Positions 8,227 through 18,538 of a DNA stretch of 64,000 bases are shown one piece after another. The translations under genes were made by a program, and so were the position numbers. Below the pieces are notes generated by a model, which saw only the letters and a program-made list of their open reading frames with translations, did not search any database and was not told the DNA's origin. The stretch comes from Frigoriglobus tundricola. GTDB taxonomy: Bacteria > Planctomycetota > Planctomycetia > Gemmatales > Gemmataceae. Location of the stretch: contig NZ_CP053452.2 in NCBI RefSeq assembly GCF_013128195.2, positions 310,001 to 374,000 of the forward strand, given 5' to 3'. Every line of letters starts with the position of its first letter. Position 1 is the first letter of the stretch.

Positions 8227-11200
8227 GTGTCCGTGTCCCGCTTCCCGTTCCCCGCCCGACGCGGGTTCGCCGCCCTGGTGCTGTTCTGCGGCGTCGTTGC
8301 GACCCTTCGCGCCGAAGACGCGCCCAAAGCCGACGACAAGCAGCAAATTGCGGAGATCGAAAAACAGCTCGCCGACCTTCAAAAGAAGCTCGACGAACTG
8401 AAGGGCAAAGGCCCGGCGCCCGCTACAGGCTCCAAGAAGGCACTGACCTTCGCGGACGTGGACACGTGGCGCAGCGTCCGCTCGGCCGCGCTCTCGCCCG
8501 ACGGCAAGTGGTTCGCCATCCGCGTGGGACCAAACGAGGGCGAAACCGACCTCGTCCTCCGCAACAACGCCGACGGCAAGGAGACGAAGTTCCCCGGTGG
8601 CGGCGGGTTCGGGAGCACCGCGTTCTCACTCGATAGTAAATGGCTCGCGTTCACCTACACGCCGTACACGAAGGCCGGCAGCACGCCGCCGGCAGGCGCG
8701 CGGCCGAAGGCGAAGCTCGTGCTGGTGAACCTCGCAACGGGCGACAAAACGGAGATCGAGGGCGCCGCCGCGTTCCGCTTCAACGGCGAACTCGCGACCC
8801 ACATCGCTTTCCGCAAAGCGACGGAGCCGACCAGCGCACCGAGCGGCCCGGCCGGTCCGCCCGCGCCGGGCACCCCGGCCCCGCCGGCCGGTTCCGACCT
8901 CGTCCTGCGCGACCTGGCGGCCGGGACCGACTTCGTCCTGGGGAACGTCGCCGATTACGACTTCGACAAGAAGGGCGAATGGCTCGTCACCGTCATCGAC
9001 GCGGCCGGGCAGATCGGTAACGGCGTTCACCTACGCGACATGAAGACCGGTGCCGTGTACCCGATTGAGAGCGGAAAGGCGAACTACCGCGGTCTGGCGT
9101 GGAACGACGAGCACACCGCCTTCAGCGTCACAAAGGCCACCGACGACCCGGCCTACGACGGAAAGGCGGTTGCGGTCCTGGGCTTCACCGACCTCGGCCC
9201 GAAAACGACGAAAACCGTGTTCGATCCGAAGGACGACAAGGACTTCCCCAAGGAAATGGCGATCAGCGGCACCGCCGCGTGGACGGATGCGCTCGACGGC
9301 TTCAGTTTCAGCATCACCGAGCGCAAGAAGAAGGGCGAGACGGCCCCCGCACCGAAGGAAGTGAAGACGGACACCAAGGCCGATCCCAAGGACGACAGCA
9401 AGAAGGGGAAGAAGGCCCCCGCCCCGACCGCCACCGGCAGCGGCGACGGCACCAAGCCGGACCTCGTGGTGTGGCACTGGAAGGACGAGCGCCTCCAGCC
9501 CATGCAGGAGAAGCAGGCCACGGCCGACCGGGCCGTGACCTACAGCGCGGTGTACTGGACGAAGGACAAGAAGTTCGTGCGCCTGGCCGACGACAAGTTG
9601 AAGGCCGTTACGCTCGCCCCGAAGCAGAAATTCGCCATCGGCCGCGACAGCAAGCCCTACGAGTACATGAGCTACCTGAACGGCAAGCTGTTCACCGACG
9701 TGTACGTGGTCGACCCGAAGACCGGCACGAAGACGAAGGCGGTGGAGAAGCTCGTCAGCCTGTTCTTCGGTGGCGCGAGCCCCGCCCCGGCGCCGACCGG
9801 CACGCACTTCCTCTACTACAAGGACGGCCACTACCACGTCTACGACCTGGCCGCGGGCAAGAGCACGAACGTGACGGAGAAGGTCGGCACGTCGTTCGTC
9901 GATGCCGACGACGATCACAACTTCGACAGGCCCGCCACACCGGCTCTCGGCTGGAGCCGCGACGGCCAGTTCGTGCTGCTCTCCGACGGCTGGGACATCT
10001 GGCGCGTCGCGATCGACGGGACCGGCGGCCAGAGCCTCACCGAGAACGGCAAGAAGGACGGCATCCGCTACCGCGGCCTCACGCAGTTCGAGCCCGAGCC
10101 CAAGCCGGGGACCGACCTGACGCGACCGGTGTTCACGAGCATGTACGGCGAGTGGACGAAGAAGGACGGTCTCGCCCGCATCGACCCGTCGAAGGCCGGG
10201 GCGAATGTGCTGCTGTGGGGCGATTACGCCTACGGCGCGCCGCAGAAGGCGCGCAAGGCCGACGTGTTCGCGTACACGCGGCAGACCTCGGTCGAGTACC
10301 CCGACTACTACCTGACGGACGCCACGTTCAAGGACGCGAAGAAGGTGACGGATGTGAACCCGCAGCAGAAGGAGTACAAGTGGTCGCCCGGGGCGAAGCT
10401 GATCGAGTACAAGGGCGTGAACGGGAAGCGGCTCCAGGGCGCGCTGTTCCTGCCGGCCGGCTATGAGCCGGGCAAGAAGTACCCGACCATCGTGTACATC
10501 TACGAGAAGCTGTCGCAGGGGCTGCACCGGTATCAGGCCCCGGCGCTCAACGCGATCGGCTCGATCTACACGTCGGCCGGGTACGCGGTGCTGACGCCGG
10601 ACATCACCTACAAGCTGAACGACCCGGGCGTGTCCGCGGCCGAGTGCATCCTGCCGGCGCTCGACGCTGCCGTCGCCACCGGGATCGTGGACAACGACAA
10701 ACTCGCGCTGCACGGGCACTCGTGGGGCGGCTACCAGACCGCCTTCCTGGTGACCCTGACGGACCGGTTCAAGTGCGCCATCGCCGGCGCCGCACTGACC
10801 GACCTCGTGAGCATGTACAGCAGCGTGTACTGGAACGTCGGCATGGCGAACCAGCCGATCTTCGAGAGCAGCCAGGGCCGGTTCACCGGCGGGTACTGGG
10901 ACTTACAGGAGGCGTACATCCGCAACTCGCCGGTGTACCACGCGAAGAACGTGAAAACCCCGCTGCTGTTGCTCCACAACGACAAAGACGGGGCGGTCGA
11001 TTTCACGCAGGGCGTGGAGTACTACAACACGCTCCGCCGGTTGCAGAAGCCGGTGGTGATGTTGCAGTACAAGGGCGAGAACCACGGCCTCGTGAAGCAG
11101 GAGAACCGTAAGGACTACGCGCTCCGGATGAAGGAGTTCTTCGACCACTACCTGATGGGCAAGCCGGCGCCGGACTGGTGGGCCGAGGGCGTCCCGCACC

Positions 11201-11241
11201 TGAAGATGGACGACCACCTGAAGGCCCGACCCAAGCCGTGA
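8227..11241 (+). CDS. Prolyl oligopeptidase family (S9) serine peptidase, exported
   Basis: 1004 residues with a GTG start, an N-terminal signal peptide (about 1-36), a short coiled coil (KQQIAEIEKQLADLQKKLDE), a long beta-propeller region with an Ala/Pro/Lys-rich linker near 370-410, and a C-terminal alpha/beta hydrolase domain. The catalytic serine is in GHSWGGY (Ser832); the Asp is probably Asp921 in HNDKDGAVDF and the His is His953 in GENHGL. Members cleave short peptides outside the cytoplasm. The gene stands alone, followed by a strong hairpin at 11256-11378. Confidence 0.92.
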   Translation: MSVSRFPFPARRGFAALVLFCGVVATLRAEDAPKADDKQQIAEIEKQLADLQKKLDELKGKGPAPATGSKKALTFADVDTWRSVRSAALSPDGKWFAIRVGPNEGETDLVLRNNADGKETKFPGGGGFGSTAFSLDSKWLAFTYTPYTKAGSTPPAGARPKAKLVLVNLATGDKTEIEGAAAFRFNGELATHIAFRKATEPTSAPSGPAGPPAPGTPAPPAGSDLVLRDLAAGTDFVLGNVADYDFDKKGEWLVTVIDAAGQIGNGVHLRDMKTGAVYPIESGKANYRGLAWNDEHTAFSVTKATDDPAYDGKAVAVLGFTDLGPKTTKTVFDPKDDKDFPKEMAISGTAAWTDALDGFSFSITERKKKGETAPAPKEVKTDTKADPKDDSKKGKKAPAPTATGSGDGTKPDLVVWHWKDERLQPMQEKQATADRAVTYSAVYWTKDKKFVRLADDKLKAVTLAPKQKFAIGRDSKPYEYMSYLNGKLFTDVYVVDPKTGTKTKAVEKLVSLFFGGASPAPAPTGTHFLYYKDGHYHVYDLAAGKSTNVTEKVGTSFVDADDDHNFDRPATPALGWSRDGQFVLLSDGWDIWRVAIDGTGGQSLTENGKKDGIRYRGLTQFEPEPKPGTDLTRPVFTSMYGEWTKKDGLARIDPSKAGANVLLWGDYAYGAPQKARKADVFAYTRQTSVEYPDYYLTDATFKDAKKVTDVNPQQKEYKWSPGAKLIEYKGVNGKRLQGALFLPAGYEPGKKYPTIVYIYEKLSQGLHRYQAPALNAIGSIYTSAGYAVLTPDITYKLNDPGVSAAECILPALDAAVATGIVDNDKLALHGHSWGGYQTAFLVTLTDRFKCAIAGAALTDLVSMYSSVYWNVGMANQPIFESSQGRFTGGYWDLQEAYIRNSPVYHAKNVKTPLLLLHNDKDGAVDFTQGVEYYNTLRRLQKPVVMLQYKGENHGLVKQENRKDYALRMKEFFDHYLMGKPAPDWWAEGVPHLKMDDHLKARPKP

Positions 11242-11255
11242 GTGGCGGTTCCGCC

Positions 11256-11378
11256 AGCGAGCGGCGCGGCGTGAGGCCGCTGGTGCGACGAAAATCCAAC
11301 TGCCGACACCGGTCACTGATCGTTTGGTCGGTGATGTGATTTTCGTCGCACCAGCCGGCGCACGCCGCGCCGCTCGCT
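11256..11378. terminator. Large hairpin between convergent genes, followed by T6
   Basis: 41-nt arms (11256-11296 and 11338-11378) pair with two mismatches around a 41-nt loop that itself can fold (TCACTGATC against GGTCGGTGA). The right arm runs directly into a T-run on the + strand, consistent with transcription termination for the S9 peptidase gene. It also lies just past the stop of the convergent membrane-protein gene. Confidence 0.6.
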
Positions 11379-11404
11379 TTTTTCACAAACCGATCGCGTT
11401 CCCT

Positions 11405-12007
11405 TCAACGCCGAGCCCGGCACCTGTCTGAGACCAGGCCGAGTGCGGCGCCGAGGAGCCCGAGGCCGAACGCGCCACGCGAGCCCCAACCGCCGAACAC
11501 CACGGCCGCGTTGAACACCACGAACGCCAGGAAGCCCACCACCGACCACGTCAGCCACCGCGGTCGCGCGCGGTACGAATCGACCCCCACCCACGCCCAC
11601 AGCACGTCCGCGAGCCACACCAGCGCGAACACGTAGTTCACGAAGATGCCGTCACCGTACCCGCCCACCTGCCGGGTGTGTTCCCACGCCATCTGGTGCG
11701 ACCATCCGTGGCCCAGGTGGAACGCGACCGCGATGTGAACGAGCAGCAGTGCGCAACCGAGCGTCCACACGAAACGCAATCGGAACGTACCGGAGGCGCC
11801 TGCCAGTGCGCTCGGCCAACCCAAACACCACATGAGAACCGGCAGCAGTGCCGAGCGTTTAATCTCCTCGCGCGTCACGTCCGTTCCAACCGGTTCGAGC
11901 AAAGGCCGATAAGGGACGGTGAAGAAAACGATCAGAAACCCGGTGATAACGGTGTGCGTCGCCGCCAACGCGAGCTGCGACAATTGAACTCGCCTCGGTT
12001 CTGCCAT
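11405..12007 (-). CDS. Hypothetical multi-pass membrane protein
   Basis: 200 residues with about five or six hydrophobic segments (AATHTVITGFLIVFFTV near the N-terminus; FVWTLGCALLLVHIAVAFHL; a VNYVFALVWLADVLWAWVG helix; WSVVGFLAFVVFNAAVVF; a C-terminal Gly-rich helix). I recognise no family. Histidines in the central loop (HLGHGWSHQMAWEH) could bind a metal or cofactor, but that is speculation. It is transcribed divergently from pyk, with only about 60 bp between the starts. Confidence 0.75.
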   Translation of the reverse strand: MAEPRRVQLSQLALAATHTVITGFLIVFFTVPYRPLLEPVGTDVTREEIKRSALLPVLMWCLGWPSALAGASGTFRLRFVWTLGCALLLVHIAVAFHLGHGWSHQMAWEHTRQVGGYGDGIFVNYVFALVWLADVLWAWVGVDSYRARPRWLTWSVVGFLAFVVFNAAVVFGGWGSRGAFGLGLLGAALGLVSDRCRARR

Positions 12008-12066
12008 AAACCACCTCCCCCTCCCGTCTCGCCCTTCGACGGATCCTACTCACCGAGACCGCGCGC

Positions 12067-13500
12067 ATGAGCCGCCGAACCAAGATCGTGGCCACCCTCG
12101 GGCCGGCGACCGACTCACCGGAGGTCATGGACGCGGTCCTCCGTGCGGGCGTCGACGTGGCCCGGGTGAACTTCTCGCACGGGACCGCGGAGGAACACAT
12201 CGCCCGCGTCGAGCGGTTCCGCGATTCGGCCCGCCGCGTGGGCAAGTACGCCGCGGTCATGGCCGACCTGCCCGGCCCGAAGATGCGCGTGCGGATGCCC
12301 GCCCTGCGGTTCCTGAACTACGGCGACCCCGTCGTCTTCTCGCTCTCCGCCGCACCGGTGGAACCCGGCGACCTCGTCCTCACCGAACCGGAACTGCTCG
12401 CCGACGTGCGGCCCGGCCAGCGGATGCTGCTCGACGACGGCCGGCTCCAGCTCGAGGCCGGTGAGACCCAAAAGGGCCGGCTATTTTCCAAGGTCCTCGT
12501 GGGCGGCACGCTGCACCCGAACAAGGGGCTGAACCTGCCGGACACGCCGCTGAGCATCGCCGCGCTCACCGAGCGCGACCGCGCGGCCATCACCGTCGCC
12601 GCCCGCGCCGAGGTCGACTGGGTCGCGGTCTCGTTCGTGCGGACGGCCGAGGCCGCCGACGAGGTGCGGGCCGCGTGCGCCGCGTGCGGGTTGAACGTGC
12701 CGGTGCTGGCGAAGATCGAGAGGCCGGAGGCGGTCGGCCGCGCCGCCGCCATCGTCGCCGCGTTCGACGCGATCATGGTGGCCCGCGGCGACCTGGGCGT
12801 CGAACTCCCCCTCGAGCGCGTGCCGTCCGTCCAGAAAATGCTCATCGCGGAGGCCCGCGCCGCCGGCAAGCCGGTCATCACGGCGACCGACATGCTCGAC
12901 TCGATGCGGAACAACCCGCGGCCGACCCGGGCCGAGGCGAGCGACGTGGCGAACGCCATCTACGACGGCACCGACGCGGTGATGCTGTCGGGCGAGACGG
13001 CCGTGGGCGCGTACCCCGTGGACGCGGTGACCTGCATGAGCCGCATCGCGGAGGAGACGGAAGCGCACATCCACCTGACCCGCACCGCCCCCCCGCACGC
13101 CCCGGTGAACGAGGACAGCGACGGCCCGATCACGCTGGCCGCGTGTTCGCTGGCGGACGAGGTGAACGCCACCGCGATCGTGACGCCGACGCTGTCCGGG
13201 CGGACGGCCAAGCTGGCGGCGCGGTACCGGCCCTGGGCGCGGGTCATAGCGGTCGCGCCGACCGACGCGGTTCTACAACGGCTGGCCCTCGTATGGGGCA
13301 TTACGCCGGTGCGGATGACGCCGGTCGATACCGGCGGGGACCGCATGGCGACGGCGGTGCTCGACGCGTTCACGGCCGGCACGATCCGCGTGGGCGAGCG
13401 CGTCGTCGTTCTCGCCGGGCACCCGATCGCCGGCGGCCCGCGCTTCCCCACGGTCCGCGTCGTGCGCGTCGGTGAGGGCGGCGTGTCAACGGAACCGTAG
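12067..13500 (+). CDS. pyk: Pyruvate kinase
   Basis: 477 residues, the usual bacterial length. It transfers phosphate from phosphoenolpyruvate to ADP, the last step of glycolysis, in the cytoplasm. It starts MSRRTKIVATLGPATDSPE and carries the substrate-loop motif RVNFSHG, the active-site strand VLAKIERPEAV, IMVARGDLGVELP, and the signature NPRPTRAEASDVANAIYDG followed by AVMLSGETAVG. The usual ATQMLESM is ATDMLDSM here, with Asp replacing Gln. The C-terminal domain is complete (SGRTAKLAARYRP; HPIAGG). Confidence 0.95.
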   Translation: MSRRTKIVATLGPATDSPEVMDAVLRAGVDVARVNFSHGTAEEHIARVERFRDSARRVGKYAAVMADLPGPKMRVRMPALRFLNYGDPVVFSLSAAPVEPGDLVLTEPELLADVRPGQRMLLDDGRLQLEAGETQKGRLFSKVLVGGTLHPNKGLNLPDTPLSIAALTERDRAAITVAARAEVDWVAVSFVRTAEAADEVRAACAACGLNVPVLAKIERPEAVGRAAAIVAAFDAIMVARGDLGVELPLERVPSVQKMLIAEARAAGKPVITATDMLDSMRNNPRPTRAEASDVANAIYDGTDAVMLSGETAVGAYPVDAVTCMSRIAEETEAHIHLTRTAPPHAPVNEDSDGPITLAACSLADEVNATAIVTPTLSGRTAKLAARYRPWARVIAVAPTDAVLQRLALVWGITPVRMTPVDTGGDRMATAVLDAFTAGTIRVGERVVVLAGHPIAGGPRFPTVRVVRVGEGGVSTEP

Positions 13501-13968
13501 GGTCTCACACGCGATCGTGTGAATTTGCGGCCCCAGGGAATGACTCCCGCACGACAGGATGTCAGGTCGCCCAGTCGAAGTCCGGTCGCGCACCCGCGCC
13601 GTCAACCCGAATCGCACCCGCAACCGCGTTCTCATTTGGCAACGCGCTCGCGCCGCTCGCGGGACCGGACCAGCCGCCCCACCCCGTTCAGGTCCCTCAC
13701 CCGTCTCACTTTCCTGTGAAACCCTTCGTGTCGTGCGTGTCGCGCGCGTCATCGGTCCGGTGACGCCCGGCGCGCCGCGCGGCCCGCACCATCACTCCGT
13801 AATTCGTCGCCGCGCGCGTGCCCCTCTGCCGAACTTCAATCTCGTTACACTCGACCCCGGTCACGAACGGTAACGGACGAACGCAGCGGCCCCGCGTCCT
13901 TGCGCCTCGACCGATCGCCGCCCCCCCGCTGGCGGGCAGACCCGCACCGTTGAGGAGCAACCTCGCCT
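13501..13968. other. Intergenic region upstream of the calpain-like gene
   Basis: About 470 bp with no supported gene. Open frames on the + strand read through it by composition only and lack family similarity. I see no clear promoter or repeat, apart from a small inverted repeat CACAC/GTGTG just after the pyk stop. Confidence 0.4.
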
Positions 13969-16382
13969 ATGTCGCACCCGCGCACGCGCATGACGTTGGA
14001 GCCGCTCGAACCGCGCGACGTTCCCTCTTCGACCACCCAGACGTTCGACACCACACCGGTGCCCGCTCTGCCCACCGGCTGGACCCAGTGGAGCAGCGAC
14101 GGCTCGACCGCCTTCGCGACCGCCGCCGGGCAGGGCACGGGCGGGACGGTCGGGGCGGTCACGACGGGCGGGAGCCGGACGGCGGCCCTGGCGTGGCAAA
14201 CGCAAACGGAACCGGGCGACACGACCGTTTCGGCCGACGTGCAACTCAGTTCGCTCGTGCCCACGTTCGTGTTCACCCGCGGTTCGAACTTGGGCACCTC
14301 GGCGCCGAGCTACCTGGCCGCGGTCGTCACGCGCGGGGCCACGGTGAGCGTGGTTCAGGTGACCAACGGGACCGCAACGCTTCTGGGCTCCGTCACCTCG
14401 CCGTCGGCCGTGTACTTCTCGGGGAACTGGGTCCAGGTGTCGCTCGTTCCGAGCGGCTCCTCGGTCGCCGTTCAGGTGATGCGAACGGACACGGGCCAGT
14501 ACCTGAACGCCCGCGGCACATGGCAGTCCGCGGCCACGAGTGCCGTCACGGCGACCACCTCGCTGGCCGACACCGCGGGCGACGTGGGCATCGGTCGCGC
14601 CGCGGCGTACGCGGGACCGGTCCGGTTCGACAACTTTACGGTCGCGCCGCCCGCGTCCCCACCCCCCGCCGCCAACGCCCCCCGCCCGCGCCGGTGGGGA
14701 GCCAGTCGTTCGATACGACCGCGCCGGGCACGACCCCGGCCGGCTGGCAGAGCTGGGTGAGCAACCCCGCCGGCGCCGCCGGCGTGAGTGCGTCGCACGC
14801 GCTCAGCCCCAACAACAGCTACGCCTTCTCAGGCGCGTCGAACACGGCCGCCCGCGCGTGGTCCACAACCGTCCAGCCGGCCGCCGTGACGGCCTCCGTG
14901 GCGGTGGACGTCAACAGTCTCATCCCCGCGCAACTGTTCGTGAACGGGGCGAACCTGGACACGGCGACCCCGACCTACGACGCGGTCGTCATCACCCGCG
15001 GGGTCCAGGCCAGTCTGGTTCAGGTGATCAACGGGCAGACCACGACCCTCGCCGCGGTGACGTCCTCGGACTACGTGAGCGGGAAGTGGGTGGACGTGGA
15101 ACTCACGGCGCAGGGGACCAGTCTCGCGGCGTCGATCTATCGGACCGATACCAAACAGTGGCTGACCTCGACCGGCACGTGGGCGTCGACCCCGGCGTTC
15201 GCCTTTACCGTCTCGAACGCCACGAGCCTCGCGGCCGGTGTGGCGGGGATCGGGCGGGCCGCCAGCTACTACGGAACGATCAACTTCGATAACTTCACCG
15301 CCGGCGCGGTCGGCACGGTCGGCCCCGCGGTGACCGTCACGTCCGACGCGAACGCGAGTACGGTGTCGGGGGCCGTCACGTTCCAGGCCGCGGTAACGGG
15401 AACCGCCGGTCCGGTCGCGTTCCTGTTGAACGGCCAGGTCCAGACCACCTCCGCCGCCCCGTCCGCGAGCTGGACACTCAACTCCGCCCAGCTCGCGAAC
15501 GGAACCTACACGCTCACCGTGCTGGCGGGCGGAGCGGACGGTACGGTCGGAACGGGCACGTACACCTTTACCGTGGCCAACGTGCCGCCCCCGCCGACGA
15601 CGACCGCGCCCCAGCAGACGATCAGCGCCAACCCGGTCTCGGCGGTGAGTTACTCCCTCCCGCCCGCAGCGGACACGCTGTTCGGGCCGAACGGCCCGTC
15701 CTATCTCGACGTGCATCAGGGGCAGTCGGGCGACTGCTGGCTCATCGCGGCCCTGGCGGAGGTGGCCGCCCAGGACCCGCAGGCCATCCGCAACATGTTC
15801 ACTTACGACGGCACCACGACGGAAAACGGGACCGTTGTCGGCGTCTACACGGTCCGCTTCTTCAACAGCAGCAACGTGGCCGAGTACGTCACCATCGACA
15901 CCCTCCTGCCCGCCGGCGGCAGCTATTACGACCAGCCGGTCAACGGCGTGTTGTGGGTGGCGCTGGCCGAGAAGGCCTACGCCGTGGCGAACGGTCTCGG
16001 GTACGTGACCAGCGGCGTCACCAACACGAACTCCTACGACGCGCTGTACTCCGGAACCGCGTCCTGGGCGATCCAGGCCGTTACCGGCAAACCGGCGAGT
16101 AACGACTTCACCGACCCCGCCAAGGTCGCGGCCGCGGTCCAGGCGGGCGGGTTCGTCGTGCTGGCGACGGACTCACCGCCTGATTCGCACGTCCTGGCGA
16201 ACCACGCCTACTCGGTCGTCGGCTACGACGCATCGACCGGGCTCTTCGAGCTGATGAACCCGTGGGGCGGAACCACCTCTTCGAACCTCAGCCCCCAGAA
16301 CGGCCAGATTTACGGCCTGTTCACCGCCACCGCGTCCTTCCTGTCGGCCAACTTCTCGGTCGAGTCCATCGGGACGCGCTGA
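13969..16382 (+). CDS. Calpain-type (C2) cysteine protease with repeated exported domains, frame break inside
   Basis: It begins MSHPRTRMTLEPLEPRDVPS; such a LEPR-type N-terminal tag is common on large exported planctomycete proteins. Two similar ~210-residue beta-rich repeats follow (QTFDTTPVPALPTGWTQWSS and QSFDTTAPGTTPAGWQSW, each ending IGRAA.Y...FDNFT), then an Ig-like segment and a C-terminal calpain domain. That domain has catalytic Cys in QSGDCWL (codon at 15735), His in NHAYSVV and Asn in NPWGG. The N-terminal repeat is in one frame and the rest in the -1 frame. They join at a run of six C (14678-14683); seven C would make one ~804-residue protein. This is either a real inactivating deletion or a sequence error. 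Confidence 0.82.
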
Positions 16383-16450
16383 TCGAAAATAAGCACAAGG
16401 CGGGAGCCCTGTGCCCGCTTGCCTTCGCCCCAGAGGGGCCGGCTTTTGTA

Positions 16451-16485
16451 GCACAGGGCGGAAGCACAGGGCTTCCGCCCTGTGC
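16451..16485. terminator. Hairpin between convergent genes
   Basis: 14-bp perfect arms GCACAGGGCGGAAG (16451-16464) and its complement (16472-16485) around a 7-nt loop, between two convergent genes. A related unpaired half-copy lies just upstream at about 16394-16415. Probable bidirectional terminator, inferred from position. Confidence 0.45.
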
Positions 16486-16492
16486 CCGGTGC

Positions 16493-16912
16493 TCACTTCT
16501 CCTTCTTGAGTTCGATCAGGTACCCGGCCGAGCCGTCGAAATCCTTCGGCCGCTTTTCCTTGTCGAGCGAGTACGCCAACTTGAGCGTGTCGCCCTTCTG
16601 CTCGATGATGCCGACCGCGAGCGTCCCCTTCGTGCCGTCCGGCCCCTCCGCCACCACCATGTCGATTTCGACCGGGGTCGTGCCCGGCTTCAGCCGATAG
16701 CTGAACACGAACTTTTTGTCGCCCCCGGCGATGGTGAACGCGTCGGCGGTGGCCGTGTACGTCGCCTTTTTGGCCGTCTTGTCTATATCGGCCCCGTTCT
16801 TCTTGCCCGATACGACAGTGTACTTCCCGCTCAGATCGATCTTCTCTTCGGCCGCTCGGGCCGACAGCGCCAGACAGACGAACACCCCGACCGCCGCTGC
16901 GAACGCTTTCAT
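16493..16912 (-). CDS. TIGR03067-type exported protein
   Basis: 139 residues with a signal peptide (MKAFAAAVGVFVCLALSARA) and a lipocalin-like beta domain, IDLSGKYTVVSGKKNGADID at the start and AGYLIELKKEK at the end. This matches the planctomycete TIGR03067 family of unknown function. The ATG at 16912 is preceded by a GGGGGAA ribosome-binding site; the open frame extends further upstream without family-like sequence, which supports this start. Confidence 0.8.
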   Translation of the reverse strand: MKAFAAAVGVFVCLALSARAAEEKIDLSGKYTVVSGKKNGADIDKTAKKATYTATADAFTIAGGDKKFVFSYRLKPGTTPVEIDMVVAEGPDGTKGTLAVGIIEQKGDTLKLAYSLDKEKRPKDFDGSAGYLIELKKEK

Positions 16913-17138
16913 CGGTTCCCCCCGCTCCCGTTGATCGGGCAGACGTGTCGCCCGAGGTCGCGGTGATTGTATGCGGGGCGGGCGCGCACGAACCCTCCGC
17001 GTTTGTAACGCCGCACCGGGAGCCGCGAGCGCCGGCAATGATGAGAACCGCTCTCGGAAAGCCGCATGGCACCCGTTACCGGGCGACGGTAGAATCGTCA
17101 GGACGGGTAGAGGTTCGCTATTTTCGCGGAGGGACGCC

Positions 17139-18419
17139 ATGGTTACGGCGAGTGGACGGTGGACGCTGCGAGCGGTCGCGGCACTTGGGCTCGGGCTGCT
17201 CCTCACCGGCGCCACGGTTGCGGCGAAGGACGACGAGAAGAACCCGCTGCGCGAGGAACTGCTCAAGCTCAACTCGATCACCGGCGAAGAGGCGCAACGG
17301 ACCCGGCTCGTGGCGCTCGCCAAGGACAAGGAGAAGGCGAAGAAGCTCGTGGCCGAGGCCGGCAAGATGCTAAAGGAGGCGAAGGGCAAGGAGAGCCCCT
17401 TCAACTACAACAGCACGTCCATGCTCGCCCGGCTCGCGCTCTTCAACAAGCAGTACGACAGCGCCGAAAAGTTCTACAACGCGCTGATCGAGAGCGCGAC
17501 CCGGCTCAAGAGCGGCAGCAAGATGACAGCCGCGTACCACGGCCTGATTGACGTGTACCTGGAGAGCAAGCAGTACGCGCTCGCCTCGGAAACGTGCGAA
17601 AAAGCGATCGACGCCGCGGGCCCCAAAGAGTTCGAAGACGAGAAGATCTTCTACGTCGAGAAGTTCATCAAGTCGCTGGCCAAGGAGGAGAAGTTCGACG
17701 AGGCGTTGCGCCAGGCCGAGCGGCTCGTGAAGGAGACCGAGGGGAGCTGGTACTTCCTGCAGACGAAGGGCTGGGTGCTCCGCGAACAGGGCAAGTTGCC
17801 CGCCGCGATCGAGGCGTACACCGAGTCGCTCGAAAAGATCGACGAGAACAAGGCCCTCGAGCCGAAGGTGCGGGACCGGTTCAAGGACGTCACCCGGTAC
17901 ATTCTCACCGGCCTATACGTTGACAACAAGGACGTCGAGAAGGCGGCGAAAGAGCTGCAAACGCTCATCAAGCGGAACCCGGACAACCCCACGTACAAGA
18001 ACGACCTGGGGTTCATCTGGTGCGACCACGACATGAACCTGGACGAGTCCGAGAAGCTCATCAAGGACGCCCTCGACCTCGACAAGAAGGCGCAGGAGAA
18101 GGCCAAGGCGGACGGGGACATCGAGGAGGTGAAGCCGAACGCCGCGTACCTCGACAGCCTCGGCTGGGTGTACTTCAAGCAGAAGAAGTACAAGGAGGCG
18201 CTCGAGCCGCTGAAGCAGGCGTCGGCCGACGCCGAGGACGGCGCCCACCTGGAAATCTGGGACCACTTGGCCGACTGCTACATGGCCTTGGGGCAGAAGA
18301 AGGACGCCATCGCGACGTGGGAAAAGGGTCTCAAGTACGAGGACCTCTCGAAGCGCGACACGGAGCGCCGCCGAAAGGTGAGCGAGAAGCTGAAGAAGGC
18401 CCGCGCCGCTCAGGACTGA
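17139..18419 (+). CDS. Exported tetratricopeptide-repeat protein
   Basis: 426 residues. A signal peptide (MVTASGRWTLRAVAALGLGL, cleavage near VAAKDD) precedes an all-helical, Lys/Glu-rich protein with several TPR units, for example YDSAEKFYNALIESATRL, FDEALRQAERLVKETEG, AIEAYTESLEKI and YKEALEPLKQASADAEDG. TPRs act as protein-binding scaffolds; the partner is unknown. The ATG at 17139 is preceded by GGAGGGA. A clean hairpin (18446-18474) ends the transcript. Confidence 0.85.
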   Translation: MVTASGRWTLRAVAALGLGLLLTGATVAAKDDEKNPLREELLKLNSITGEEAQRTRLVALAKDKEKAKKLVAEAGKMLKEAKGKESPFNYNSTSMLARLALFNKQYDSAEKFYNALIESATRLKSGSKMTAAYHGLIDVYLESKQYALASETCEKAIDAAGPKEFEDEKIFYVEKFIKSLAKEEKFDEALRQAERLVKETEGSWYFLQTKGWVLREQGKLPAAIEAYTESLEKIDENKALEPKVRDRFKDVTRYILTGLYVDNKDVEKAAKELQTLIKRNPDNPTYKNDLGFIWCDHDMNLDESEKLIKDALDLDKKAQEKAKADGDIEEVKPNAAYLDSLGWVYFKQKKYKEALEPLKQASADAEDGAHLEIWDHLADCYMALGQKKDAIATWEKGLKYEDLSKRDTERRRKVSEKLKKARAAQD

Positions 18420-18445
18420 GCCACCATTGCGGTCACCGTTACGCA

Positions 18446-18474
18446 CGAAACCCGCGGCACTGCCGCGGGTTTCG
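18446..18474 (+). terminator. Hairpin terminator after the TPR gene
   Basis: 13-bp perfect arms (CGAAACCCGCGGC and its complement) with a 3-nt loop, 27 bp after the stop codon. Confidence 0.6.
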
Positions 18475-18538
18475 GCGTTCGGGCGTATCGCACCGGTCAG
18501 GGGCGGGGCGAAGTTCACCCAATGAATCGGAGCCGGCC

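Noticed and set aside
9031..10719. Reverse frame of 562 codons opposite the S9 peptidase
   Set aside because: Low-complexity Val/Arg/Gly/Ala-rich translation with no family features; the + strand encodes a full S9 peptidase.
13818..13968. Upstream extension of the calpain second frame to 13818
   Set aside because: The residues before ~14690 in that frame are Arg/Gly-rich nonsense; the matching N-terminal tag and repeat are in the frame starting at 13969.
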